Positions 35,577 to 47,939 of a DNA stretch of 64,000 bases are shown one piece after another. The notes beneath the pieces are model-generated. The model was not told where the DNA came from. It searched no databases and was given only the letters and a program-made list of their open reading frames with translations. Numbering within the stretch: position 1 is the stretch's first letter; each line of letters begins with the position of its first letter. Both the position numbers and the translations under genes were made by a program. Source of the DNA: Saccharina japonica (taxonomy: Eukaryota; Sar; Phaeophyceae; Laminariales; Laminariaceae); the NCBI GenBank assembly GCA_008828725.1, contig MEHQ01002268.1, positions 186,001 through 250,000 on the forward strand. The letters are read 5' to 3'.

Positions 35577-36328
35577 GGGCCATTCCTAACGAACGAAAAA
35601 AATCACGATTCGTGAGGTTTTTTTCGTGAATCGTGATTTTTTTTGTCGTGATTTACGACAAAAACCTCACGATTCATGACGCCAATTTTTTTCCAATTTC
35701 TTAAAAAAAAACAAAATCACGATTCACGACATTTGTCGTGGCTCAAAATACGCCTGATCAAGGCACTACGTAACCCACCCGACACCAACGGTATCCGATG
35801 GCCGGTATAGGGGCATGCCAGGCCCTGCTTCGTACGCCGGTTGTGGACAGCGAGTGGCTGCCTAAAGACACTGCTGGGTGCGGGGTAACGAGCATGCTGT
35901 GACCTCGAAATCTCGAGGAGGCGGAGACACAGCGTGAAGAAAAAGCTAAAATAATCTGAAAATCTCATGGGCCAGGCAGAGCAGACGACATGTCAGCGAG
36001 ATTGGAACCTCGCGCGGACCTGGCCTGGCCGACGGCGCGTGAGGTTTGAATATCACAGACCGTGTCGGGCCTCTGCCCATGGTTTGAATCACGGACCGGG
36101 TCGGGCGCGGTCGGCCCGGCACGGCCTGGCCATGACCTACCTGCGAGAGTTGTCCCCACCCTCAAATACCGTTGGTTTGAAAATATCGGATTTTTTATAA
36201 TTTAAAAATACCACGAAACGTGACGAAAAAGCACCTATTTTCGTTAGGAAAGAAACATCACGAATCGTGATATTTTGTCATGCCAAAACGTCACGAATCG
36301 TGTTTTTTTTGTTCGTTAGGAACGGCCC
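35577..36328. mobile_element. Harbinger-like non-autonomous element, TSD TCA
   Basis: 752 bp. The left end GGGCCATTCCTAACGAACGA and the right end (complement) GGGCCGTTCCTAACGAACAA are inverted over about 38 bp, ending in ATCACGATTCGTGA. TCA flanks both ends (35574-35576 and 36329-36331). The first ~165 bp and last ~150 bp are packed with TCACGATTCGTGA palindromes. The middle (35760-36160) is GC-rich with short ORFs of no recognised family. The TIR resembles that of the 33879 element (GGGYCRTTCYTA), so both may belong to one superfamily. Confidence 0.8.
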
Positions 36329-36331
36329 TCA

Positions 36332-37450
36332 ATCCGAGCTACCTCCCCGAACTTTTGGCGGCTTGACACGAGACTGGCGAGAGAAGGTACTTGATACGTT
36401 TCCCGTTCTTCCAACCCCAGGCGCGTCGTAATGTATTCAGTGTGCGCCGCATACGCTCTAGTTGTGTGTGATTTTGCGTTGTTACAGACGGTGGGCATAT
36501 AGTAGTCTAATAACCTATCCCGATCCGTGTCGCTACAAGATTTTCACAAATACGTGCACACGGGCGATTCTAAAAACCGGGTTCATTGAAGCCTCGTTTC
36601 GCTGTGCTCCCCTCGGCTTTAAAATCCTCATTATTACCAGCACACAAGAAAAAACAACATACGTACGTTAAATGCCGTAGCTATGTGCCGCAAGAGAAGA
36701 AGCGGGCGTGTCTTAATTCTTAACCCCTCCGCAGTGCATGGGAACAAGAGGAACGGAACGAGGCTGTTCGTGGTCGTTCGTTCCGTTCCTATGATGATTG
36801 GGTCTTGCGTACACGCAGAATCCTGGCCTCGCCAGACGAATCCATACGAACGGTCATATTTTTTCGCACATGGCTCGACACAACACGCGCGGTTTGCCCG
36901 CAATTGGTGTCCACGTCCATCTTATTAGGAGTGTCCATCAACATCAAACAAGATATTATTTGTTCCCGCGTTCGGCCGGGCCGTTCGGTCCCCTTGAACA
37001 AGAAAAAAGGGGTGTTCTTCCTCTTCCTAGATAACTGCTTTTCTCGGGCTGGTGCACTGAATCCCTTCGCTTTGCATACCGCTCGGAGGGTTCGTTCGAA
37101 GCTCTCTGGAGGGGGTTAAGACACGGTACAGCAGTAGTACACGACACTTACTACACTGGCAGTACGTTCGTATTGATAGTAAGAAACAGAAACAAGTCCA
37201 GACTGGACTTCTTATTTGAGAAATGAGTGAGCTCCCTACTAAAACGACAGCCGAGTTTCTTATTTTCCTGTAAATCTAATTTCAGCCTGCTTTTTTTCTT
37301 GCTCGTTTTCTTAATACTGCTGTAGCTGTCCTGTACTGGTGTGCAAGACAACAGAGTTCTGGGGATCATGTCTCTGACGAGAGGATCTCTGATACTTGAT
37401 GGCTAGCTTTGACATCAACGTGTCATTGTCGTAGATCGAGCAATCAGATG
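36332..37450. other. No gene recognised
   Basis: Unique sequence. Short ORFs on both strands around 36630-37119 lack family resemblance. Confidence 0.4.
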
Positions 37451-37451
37451 A

Positions 37452-37924
37452 TCATGGTTGAACTTGGATTTCACCTTGTCTTGAATCAATGGGGAGTATA
37501 TCCCCATTGTCTTGAATGAAAGAGGAGCCGCGCCTTTCCCAGCGTCGCAACATTTGCAGACGCAGCAGGTTCTGGATTCGACCCTGGTACGCACATCCTC
37601 CCATCTTGACTCTACCAGCCGTGCTCATGATGCCAAAGGCCGGAGGGCTGTACTTGTGCGTGTGAGAGCTCGCAAGCGCTCCTCTCGTGACCTGATATCC
37701 GCGTTGGGACAATGGTTGAGCTTTTGGGATTCGGGACTGTCAGGAGTTGTAGAGATACAACAGCTTTGCGTAGTAGGGAGGGATGAAAGGGCATGTCCTC
37801 GCGAAAAGGTGCTTGTGGTGCTGCGTCCATGCTGTTGGGAGGCTTGCTGTGTTCTTCGTGGTAGATAATTTCCGCATCCAACTCGCGAGAACCTTACCTC
37901 TCTGTCCTCCACGGCGAGTGACAC
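37452..37924 (-). CDS. Candidate host exon(s), unknown protein
   Basis: Non-repetitive, balanced-composition frames on the minus strand. 37712-37452 reads YQVTRGALASSH, NLLRLQMLRRWERRGSSF, IQDNGDILPIDSRQGEI. 37881-37612 and 37924-37625 overlap it in the other frames. Donor-like GGTAAGG (37895-37901, minus) is present. Composition is unlike the surrounding repeats, so a small host gene or an exon is possible, but no family is recognised and the correct frame is undecided. Confidence 0.2.
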
Positions 37925-38127
37925 CCGTATTCTCTAGCTTAGGTTCTGCAAGCTTCACCGCATCGCTTTGGGAACGGCACACATATCTGCTGCTTCTGCT
38001 CGAACATCGACCACAACAGCAACAACAACGCAGGCAGCTTATAAACGAAGCAGTGCAGCATTGCTCGCGTGCTCCCGTCCTTCTCGGCAGCTTTTCTTGC
38101 ACCGCCTGCAGCCTCGACTCACCCGAT

Positions 38128-38215
38128 ATGGCATCTTCTTCCCCTGTTGGAGAGCCTTCGGCTGCGAAGCGAGCATGCTTGGACGGAGCTGGTGAAGGTG
38201 CGGACACTACGTACA
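38128..38215 (+). CDS. Candidate first exon, unknown protein
   Basis: ATG at 38128 opens MASSSPVGEPSAAKRACLDG, a plausible N-terminus with good codon use. It is preceded by a pyrimidine-rich leader. A GTGAAGGTGCGG stretch (38192-38203) offers splice donors. No second exon was found downstream on this strand. The larger 226-codon frame starting at 37783 is unlikely as a whole because its 3' half is low-complexity hydrophobic. Confidence 0.2.
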
Positions 38216-38469
38216 GTAAAAAATCTAAAAAAATTGCTCTACATGTCACGGTTCTTCTTCGCTTCGTTCGTACCATTCTGACCGCAAATGTAAGGTCCAT
38301 TTTGATGTTGATATTAATATCAAAACGATTTTTATATTTCCGGACATATTGGTATATGCCCACGACGCTTTTTACGTACGTATTGGTACTACAGCAGCAG
38401 TACGTGCCGCACGTACGTACTCGTACTGGTATTATACTCGTAGTCTGCTGCTGGGCACTATAATACGAA

Positions 38470-38544
38470 GTCTACAGCAGCAGCAGCAGCAGCAGAAGTA
38501 TTAATAGTAGTAGCAGCAGTAGCAGCAGCAGTAGCAGCAGTAGC

Positions 38545-38575
<31 letters not shown>

Positions 38576-38577
38576 TT
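38470..38577 (+). repeat. (CAG/TAG)n trinucleotide array
   Basis: Imperfect AGCAGCAG/AGTAGCAGCAG repeat of about 100 bp. Similar TACTGCTG/TAGTAC words pepper the whole window. Confidence 0.95.
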
Positions 38578-38579
38578 GA

Positions 38580-39450
38580 TATCGTGATCATTGGGTCGTC
38601 CATGCGGTTGCGCCCGTCCTGTGGCTTTAAACTGTTTCACATCCAGGTTTTATTCATAGGAGTGGGAGTATTAACAGACAGCAGAGTCAGGACAGCGTAC
38701 GAGCACTCGTACGTAGCAGTATAATGTCGGTGCTCTGCGAGGTTGCCGAGTGGGAGCTGTACAAGTCCTGCATGATCTATCGATAGAAAAAAAATAGCAC
38801 ATGTTTCCTGTTGATAATACAGCAGTAGTAGTTACATAAAAAATATAAAAAAAAACAGCTGTGTGCACGAGGAACGTCTCCTACAGTAGGGTGGATCTCT
38901 ACTGTAAAGATTCTGGAGAAGCTCTCACAATGGCAGGCGAGGAACTACAGTATTAATATCATAGATGATCTAGACATGATCTATCGGTCGATGATGATCT
39001 AGATCATCTGCCCGAGGCGTGAAAGCTTTCGGCTTGCTTGCAGCTCTAAAATCGACCCTATAATACCCGTACTGGATATATACACCATGCATGTACATAC
39101 GTACATATGTATCGTGTATACATACCAGGTCCAAGGTCCCCCTCGGGATTGTGGTTGACTTGAAATGCCGGTGTCGCAAACTGAACCAGGAGAAAGAACA
39201 CAGCAGGCGTTCGTTTCCTCGTAGCAGCTACTCGTACTATTAATAGTATAGGTATAGCCACCGGGCAAGACAGAACGAAGAACATGAAACATCTAGACAT
39301 CTTTTGAAAGCCAAATAAAATATAAGTAGACACCGGGCAAGTAACACCGACCAGCCCAAACCAGTTTACCTGCTATACTTACAGTAGTCCTGTTTACAGT
39401 AGTAGTGGCACTCTGTCCGAAAATGTAAGGGCCGTTTGAGCCTTACATGT
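38580..39450. other. No gene recognised
   Basis: Contains an ATGATCTAGATCATC-type palindromic patch (38960-39010) and microsatellite-like TACAT/GTATA words. No conserved ORF. Confidence 0.4.
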
Positions 39451-39895
39451 CCGAACAGAGTACGCCTCATATGAGCGTCCTGTACAAGTCTTTACCAAAG
39501 ATGTCGGTTGACAGACTTCGAACCCCTTGACAGACAACAATCTACCAAACACCTTGACAGACAGGCTTGACAGGAACAAGCACAGGTACATTTACGAAAA
39601 TCCCCGGTTTTCAAAAACGACTTACAAAATCACTGAAAAATTCTATGTTCATCAACTTTTGTACAGAAAACTGCACGTCTTTCTGTCTTCCTTCTTGAAA
39701 AACGAGGGGTTTCCGCATGACTTCTGGAGGCATTACTATACCGGGAATAGGGGATTTTTTGGATGACAACGCCAAAGGCCTTGACAGACAACCTTGACGC
39801 TTGACAAACTTGACACTTGACCGCCAACCGACATCTTTGAGACAGGTTGATCGGAATCGGTATATACGCCTCATACATGTGATATGAGCGTTCTA
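39450..39895. repeat. Imperfect inverted repeat with TTGACAGACA words
   Basis: ACGCCTCATATGAGCG...AAGATGTCGGTTGACAG (39460-39515) is inverted at 39830-39893 (CAACCGACATCTTTGAGACA ... ATACGCCTCATACATGTGAT). CTTGACAGACA recurs five or more times near both ends. The interior (39595-39770) has open short frames but no recognised domain. Possibly a degraded transposon. Confidence 0.5.
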
Positions 39896-40139
39896 CGTAT
39901 GTCATATGTATTCAGACCTGTACAGGTTCATCGGTATCGGCATATACAGCTGTGAATTGGCTGAGTTGGTTGCCTACAGTAAAAGTCGCCAGCTCTGGGT
40001 ACGAGTATGTATACTTAGTATATTAGTTGGAGAGACCAGGGCATTGCAGATTATTGCAGCGGAGCGGTGCCAACTATCCGCCTGTGTAGGTTTCCTTGTA
40101 TATGGAAGGCTTAATTTGGTACGGGGTGCACTTTTCCTC

Positions 40140-40375
40140 TTGAGACCACTCAATGTTGCTCATCTGAGTCATTCGACCATCGACCACGCATCCCTTTCGA
40201 GCCGGGGCACCGTTCCTGCTCCTCGTAGAGACACCTCCTTTTTTTGGGCCGTCATTACGTTTTTTTTCCATGGGGGGAGTGTAGTCGTGTCATACATGGC
40301 TGCACGTATTCGCATGACCGTAGACCCTCGCATCCCTACAATGCCGGGACTGAGCACATCGGGGGGGGGGGGTAG
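40140..40375 (-). mobile_element. LINE 3' end plus poly-C tail motif, minus copy
   Basis: The tail motif (40370-40275: CCCGGCATTGTAGGGATGCG, ending in a C run) is followed by CGTAATGACGGCCCAAAAAA AGGAGGTGTCTCTA and GCTCGAAAGGGATGCGTGGT. The latter matches the last codons and 3' end of the LINE at 44630-44712. Confidence 0.75.
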
Positions 40376-40604
40376 TAATCGAAACCCTGTTTGATTGGAT
40401 CTTTGCTGCTGGTTCGTTTTCTTTTCGTTTCGGTTTCGCTTAATTTTCTTTCCTTCTTTTTTTTTTTTTTTTCATATATGTTTTTTTCTGTTTATCTGTC
40501 GATTGGATCCTTGCTGCTGGGTCTTTTTCGTGTTTTGTTTTCATTTTTCATGTTTCTTTTGCATTTTTCTGTTTTATCTATTTCTCACCTGCAATGATTG
40601 CCGG

Positions 40605-40930
40605 TCGCCCCGGTGGTCTAACAGGTAGCCTCGAAGCTTGTTAGCCTTGGGGGTCGGGGGTTCGAGTCTCCTCGTATGGAGATTTTTATTCTCAAATGAC
40701 ACCCAACTGTCGAGAGCGCATATTATAACGTGGGTGAGCACAATTCGACGAAAGTTGACGAGGGAAGAAAGTGCTGAAACCTTCTCGCGATAAAAATGCA
40801 AGGCAGGAACCGTAGTGGGGGAGGAGGGAGAAGAGCCTACTTTGTGACCCCGGAGCTGAGTTACGACTAGGAAGGAGAGAGAACGGAAAGGGCGAAGATA
40901 ATAAATGAGATGGACAAAAAAAAAAAAAAT
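40605..40930 (+). mobile_element. SINE, full-length with tRNA-like head
   Basis: The head is CGCCCCGGTGGTCTAACAGG ... GGGGGTTCGAGTCTCC, with A-box-like and B-box-like sequences. A short spacer follows, then the conserved body (GAGAGCGC, CACAATTCGACG, TCGCGATAAAAATGCAAGGC, GTGACCCCGGAGCTGAGTTA) and an A-rich end at 40915-40930. The head resembles that of the copy at 42428. Confidence 0.8.
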
Positions 40931-41033
40931 GGGTCTGGTTTTTTGGCTTGTGTATATTTTGTGTGTCGTAACCAGTACGTTGGCATGGCATTGCACTGCC
41001 CAACCTCCTTTTGATCTATGCTGTCTCTGGCTC

Positions 41034-41163
41034 GTATTACGGGTGACCATAGTAAACACTAGTAAATAGGACCTACGTTGTACACAAAAACCTATATATT
41101 TACCTATTTTTACGAACAACATTTGGTCCTATTTACTAGTGTTTACTATGCCCCCCCGTATTA
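41034..41163. mobile_element. Palindromic MITE (CATAGTAAACACTAG family)
   Basis: CATAGTAAACACTAGTAAAT AGGACC at 41048 and its exact inverse at 41125-41150. The TIRs extend outward through G/C runs to TATTACGGG and CCCGTATTA. The element is about 130 bp with a ~50 bp centre. Two relatives are at 41928 and 8425. Confidence 0.85.
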
Positions 41164-41464
41164 GTATTGCGCCACAAGGCTTGTACAAGGCTTGTAGCCC
41201 TCTGGGATGAAGCATCAGCATACACACTGGGTGTGCTGGATGTCGGCGGATAGAGCCAACGGTTTACTCTGAAGGAACACACGCATGCACGCACCCACGT
41301 TCCACACAACCGTATGTACACGCAAACGCACAGATACACAATGGATGCATGATCAACATAGAGATACATACGATGGACACAAAAAAACACACACACATGC
41401 TGAACACGCTATCAATGACAAATGAACCGGTGGACCTATATTTGCAGAGTCAAGCAAGGGCAAG

Positions 41465-41535
41465 ATGGTGGTGAGCCTCTTGGACTACGGGGCTGGAAAT
41501 GTGCGCAGTGTCCGGAACGCCATCAAGGCTGCAGG
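41465..41535 (+). CDS. HIS7: HIS7 exon 1
   Basis: Encodes [24 protein letters not shown], the HisH N-terminal strand. Donor GG|GTGAGC; it splits a glycine codon completed by exon 2. Confidence 0.9.
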
Positions 41536-44500
41536 GTGAGCCTCTTAATAGTCGTAGCCGGTGGTCTTTTTGTCAGACGTCCCAGGTATGCCGTGAAGGG
41601 TCTACTGAAGTACCTATTCATGTTGTGTATAAGGCAGTACGCTATTGCTTGTGGCGTACTGTACTTTACTAGTGTCCTGTCCTACTGTCCTGTTGCGCGG
41701 TACTGTACTGTGATGTAGTGTACTGTAATGCACTTCACTGATTATTTCCGGCACTCCTACCGATATTTCAGATCGTCAGCGCAGCTGTGGATATTTATGG
41801 CGCTGTGGGTAATTTCCCGACACCGTATGTACACAGCAGTAGCGTACAGTTCAATACATAAGGAAAACTCGTGTCCTCTTTCGGCGATTTGTTAGCATGA
41901 AAAACGATATTCCGATTGGCCTGATACTATTACGGGGGGCCATAGTAAACACTAGTAAATAGGACCTACGGTACATGTACAAACCTCTATGATTAACTAT
42001 TTTTACTACTGTACAAACAATATTTGGTCCTATTTACTATGCCCCCCCGTTATATATATGCCATCGCTCTCACCAAACCCCTCCTTCTTCTCTGCGTGCA
42101 CTCACTTCAATGCGTCTCTGCCTTCATTTGCATTTGCTTTGCACATACTAGTACGTATCAGTGTACGCATCGCGCTACCGTTCGTGCCAACATTTTTTGC
42201 ACATACTCGTACCTGGACGTACCAATGTACGCAACACGCTACTCGTATCGTTTGTGCCAGTATGCGATGCCGACCTTTGACATGATGTAGCACTTCAGGT
42301 AGTTTTTGGGGAAGCCTACTTATAGACGTACGGCTACCGGCTTTGTCGCTGATGTTTGTGCTCGACTGATCCATCCACTACCAGGTAGGTCACGCCTGTG
42401 CCAACATGCGAGGCCAAGGTTTGACAGCCAGCCCCCGGTGGTGTAGAGCTTAGACCTTGTGACTACTAAAGCCAAGGTTATGCTTTCGAGTCCAGCGAAG
42501 GCGGAGTTTTTTCTTGTGAATAAAAAGTGCAGACACCGCCTATTAACATAGCGTGGATTTGCAAAATTCGACGCGAGTCGACGAGGGAAGAAAATGAAGG
42601 CACGAACCGTGGTGGGCAGGGGGGAGAAGCGCCCTGTCTGTGACCCCAGATTTGAGTTACTAATGGGAGGGAGCGGGAGAGTAGGGCAAGGAGCAATAAA
42701 TGGGATGGAGAAAAAAAAAGGAAAACCAAGAGTACAGCACTCCAGCTTATCAGGAATCTTCAACGAAGCATGACAGCGCTTCAACAGAATGACATTGCTT
42801 CGGCAAAAGTACGACAACAGCAATCTGTGCTGCTCGTATTGTAGCTCGATAGCTCGATAGCAGCAGCGTATTTTGCGTTTGACCACCGCACCATATTTTT
42901 CGACTCCGCCGCCACCACCGACCACTTCCCGCTGAATTTGAGCTACTTAACAATTACCACTACACTACTGAAATAAAGTGTCCGACACTAATTCCAAGTA
43001 GTATATAGGTCCCACAAGAATGGGCGCGGTTCTTATGGGGCTAAAGCAAAGTTCTTGTTTATTTATAACAAGGATGTACGAGTATTTTCTTGTTCTCAAG
43101 AATATCCCCACAATCTGGCCCCGTCTAGAAGCTTGAAATATCAGCAGCTAGGGTATGGTATCGGCCCTTCTACGCATCGGACAGCTCATGGTCTTGCTGA
43201 TCTACAACCCGTATTAATCGTTACGATATGTTGTGCAGGATCCGTGTCATACATATCATACAGATCATGCAGATCATACATATCCCACCCGGCAAACATG
43301 TGCGCAAGAGGTTACAGATCATACCGATCATACACATCGTACAGATCCCGCCCGGCACGCATGTCACACACCATCGAGATCGTGCAGATCGTATACACAA
43401 ACCAGTGATATGTCGTTCCCGAAAGAGCTAGATTATTAACCCAATTAGGCAGTATTAAGCACCTTTAGGCACCTTTAGGCAGTATTAGGACTGCACTCCT
43501 GTTTTGGGGAAAAATTACTTGAATTCAGAATCAACTATATGTTTTGTACAGCAGTGCACCACCGAAATGGGTATAATCGATGTATCATACATGTATATAA
43601 TCTCATGTGTCGGATGTGTGCGTACTGCATATTTCCACTTGTTCGCTCTTGGCAGGTACACTACCGTGGATGTGCTAACCCCTGACGACATCGACAAGGC
43701 CCAGGTGAGAACTCCTAACCACCCGGGGACACTGGCTGCTATATATTACAAGGGGGATTATCGTATCACGTAGTGTGTACCAGTATGTATATGGTAAGGC
43801 ACCCACGAGGCAGGTACGTACTGCAGTATACCCACTGCTGTCTCTGGAAGTGGCCACACCAGAAAACAAATCAATTCATTCGAAGCTGTCATCCCTTGCA
43901 AGTTCGCCTCACAAACGGTTCTTACTATCATACATGGGATGCATCTCACCCTTCACGCGACTCGCCCAACACCTCACCGCGCTTCGCGCTTGGTGCAAGC
44001 AATGTCTTCCTGGTCGGTGAAAACCCGACGTGCTCCGTCTGTAGGGATGCGAGGGTCTATGGTCATACGACTACGGCCATGCATGACATAAGTACCCCCC
44101 CCCCCTCCCCTTCAGAAATTTAGCGGATACAAGACAGAAGTAAATGAAAGGATAGAAAGAAGGGAAAGGCTAGCACTAAGAAAGAAGATAGAAGGGGAAG
44201 AACACTTAGAGATATACAGGGGGTTGAGAGAAGGAATAGGAATGAAAAGGTATCTGCATGGCCCAATGGACTTCGCGAAAAAGCTGAAACTGCGATTTCG
44301 TGTAGGGGACCTGGACCTGCCAGAAAGAAGGAGGAGGTATACCAGTAGCCGGGAGGAGGAGGAAGTAGATGCACAGATGTGCCCATGTGGCAAAGCCATA
44401 GAGAGTAGAATTCACATAGTGGGAGAATGTGAAAGGTATAAGGAGGAAAGGGATGTGCTAGAGGAGGAGATGAGGAAAATAGACGAGTGTGACATAGAGC

Positions 44501-47500
44501 AGTTTGGTACACTAAATAGTGGCGAGAAAACGATCGCTATCTTAGGAGATAGATGGTGGCCACAGGCGGCGAAACAGGAAGGGGATAAAACTAGCAAAAA
44601 GTTTCTTTGTAACATATGGAAACAACGTAATGAGCGCCCAAGTGTTGGAGGTGTCTCTATTAGGAGTAGGAACGGTGCTCCGTCTCGAAAGGGATGCGTG
44701 GTTAATGGTTAAATGACTAAGGCAAGCAACAAATGAGTACGCCCCCCCCCCCCCCCCTCCCCCTCGTGCCTGGTCGGTGAAAACTCGACGTGCTCCGTCC
44801 CGGCATTGTGCTGTAGGGATGCGAGGGTCTGTGGTCATACGACTACCGCCATGCATGACACGAGTACTCCCTCCCGAAAAAACATCCTGCAAGTATCGAT
44901 TACTCAATCGCACGAACTCACAGCTGGCGCTTATCTGTATGCAACCGTTTTTTTAATTATTGAGGAATACCAGGTATACATCACGCGCGACCGACGTTTC
45001 ATACGGCCTGCAAGGCTAAGTATCGACGACAGTATACCCCACTCTATCGGTCGAACTCACGGCTGACGTATCATTGTGTTGTAAGTTGGATACACTTATT
45101 TTTGATTCCAGCAGGTTGTGCGCCTCGGGCTTTGATCCACACATGACGTATTGTACTGATTGCGTATCAACTCAAACTACATTCCAAGTAGAGTTCGGAC
45201 TCCTTATCCCAACGCTAAACATCGCTGTGCCTGCAAATCAACGACCAGGTACATACGTAGCGTTGTTATTTTCACATTACCTCATCCCCACATTTTATTA
45301 ATTGGTAATGTGAAATATTTCGTACTTGCAAGACAGGCTCCAATAATTCTGAAGTGGAAGAACCCCCCCCCCCAGGAAACAGCTAAACTAACCCGAGAAA
45401 AAGTGCCCCCGGCAACAAAAAAATCATGTGGACTTCATCCAGCCACCACCACAAATTCAGCACTATTCTAAGATGCCCGTGATGCTTCGAATGTTGTGAT
45501 TGTTTTTATGGTTGTTGCCCGTTTTTCCGGGGATCAGGTGATTGTCTTCCCTGGAGTGGGATCCTTCGGGAGCGCGATGGAAACCCTGAACGCTAAGGGC
45601 TTCACGGAGCCGCTCTCGGCCTACATTAAGCAAGACCGGCCCTTCTTTGGCATCTGCCTCGGGATGCAGGTGCGGTATCTGTACATTTATCGGTATGTAG
45701 GTGCGACATCTGTACATTTGTCGGTATGCAGGTGCTGTACTTTGTTCTTGATGAGTACACCCCCTCCAACTTTTACCCCCTCCTCCCGATGCTCCGTCTC
45801 GAAAGGGAGGCGTGGTGAACGGTAAAATGACTAAGGCAAGCAACAAATGAGTACGCCTCCCCCCCCCCGCGCGCCTACCTCCGTCCCGGCATTGTAGGAA
45901 TACGAGGGTCTACGGTCATACGACTACGGCCATACATGACAATGAGTACCCCCCCCGTTCCGCGCCCCCTCCGTTTTTCATTTCTGCATTTATTCGGTTT
46001 TGAAGACTCTGTTCGATGGCAGCGAGGAGACTCCTGGGCTGAAGGGACTGGGCATCATTCCGGGGATGGTCTCCTGCTTTGACCCTACCAAGGTGAAAGT
46101 TAAAACGTAATCCTTCGTTTTTTGTCCGTTGGGAGCCCGTTGAAAGGCGGTGGAACAAACGTGCTGTGGTGAAAAGAACGGTGCTTTTTTGTCTGTTGGA
46201 AATCCCGTTGAAAAGCGGTGAAAATCCGGGACGATGGTCGCACCTCTCGGTCGAGTGCCCGTCGAGCGCTTGAACTAACAGTAGATAGAGGGCAGTAGAA
46301 ACGGTAGATACAGTTGGAGCAGTAGGATTTGGATGAACACGAGCAGTGTTTATTTGTGGAGGTTACGGACAGTACGAGGGGATAGTAGGGATAGGAGACG
46401 GCAGTACTTAGAGTATTGTTATAAAACAGTAGAAACTGTAGATACAGTAGGCTGCTGATAGGCTACTAATAGGGTACTGATACGATGCTGATGGGCTACT
46501 CATAGGCTACTGGTAGGCTCCTGATAGGCTCCTGATAGGCTACTGATAGGCTACTAATAGGCTACTGATAGTCTACTGATGCTACTGATAGGTTACCGAT
46601 AGGCTACTGATAAACTACTGATAGGCTACTGATAGGCTGCTGATAGGCTACTGATAGGCTACTGATAGGCTATTGATAGGCTACTGACGCATGCCACGGT
46701 AGGGGTGCACCTGCATTTTTCCGGAGGCCTTTCAGTTGAGGAGCTCTAGGTACCACCCGAAAACGGCTTTAAGAAAATGTGTACGCTTAACCCCATGACC
46801 AATCCCATGGCCTAGCTTTACATCCAAGCATATCGTCTAGGTTTGCATCCAAACATATTGATAAACAAACGATAGTATTAACAAGTAGTTCCTCAGTTAA
46901 GCAGTCCCATCCGTATTTAAAAACAAAATGGCCAGTTAAGAGCCACGTACCCCCCTCGTAGCACTCGTCAGCAGTACAAACCCTAAGCACAAACCCTAGG
47001 TACAGACAGTATGAACGATAGGGACAGTAGAGGTAGTAGGGACAGTAGTATTTATGGTATTTTGTGTATTTAATGTATCGATCGAACTATTAGTACGAGA
47101 GGCAGACGACACAAGCAATGTAACCTCTAAGTTATGAAAATAGAGGTAAGCTGTAGAAACAGCTCGTACAACCTGATTAGCGCGGATGATGGTGATGTTG
47201 TTGCCTAACACGCCCGAGCCCACCCCTCCCCCATATGGGAAAAAACGTATTGAGCGCTCAAATGTGGGAAATTTTTCTATTGGGAGTGGGAACAGTGCCC
47301 CGTCTCGAAAGGGATGCGTGGTCAATGGTCAAATGACTAAAGCAAGCAACAAATGAGTACGCCCCCCGCCCCCCCCCGCGCGCTTCGCGCTTGGTGCTAG
47401 CAATGTCTGCCTGGTCGGTGAAAACCCCGACGATGCTCCGTCCCGGCATTTGTTAGGATGCGAGGTCTATGTCATAACCGACTACGGCATGGCATGAAAA

Positions 47501-47697
47501 TTGAAGTTACACCCCCCCCCCCCCGTTCGCTCTTCCTTCTTCTGCTGTGTCGTGCCTTCCGCTCTTATGTACTTGTCCGCTTTTATTTACGTTTTGTTTT
47601 GTTTTGTTCGCGCGTCGTTTGGTTTCTCCTTCCCCATCCCAACTTTTCCCTGCTGTGACCATGGCGCGTGGTTGATGAGAGTGATGATGATGATGAT

Positions 47698-47730
<33 letters not shown>

Positions 47731-47907
47731 CTGAGTGATGATGATGACGTGATGGTATGATATGATGATGAGTGATGATGACTGATGATGATGACGGATG
47801 ATGAGTGATGATGATGAGATGATATATGGTGAGATGATAGATGTGATGGTGTGATGATGATGTGTGGATGATGATGGTGATGGCGATGATGATGATGATG
47901 ACAATGC

Positions 47908-47939
<32 letters not shown>

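Noticed and set aside
43990..44105. 5S rRNA-derived repeat (GACTACGGCCATGCATGACA resembles a 5S start)
   Set aside because: Only a short string resembles 5S. The internal control region and the 3' half are not present in the right order.
46787..46990. Short minus ORFs in HIS7 intron 4
   Set aside because: Not conserved with an intact frame in the duplicate intron; no family resemblance.
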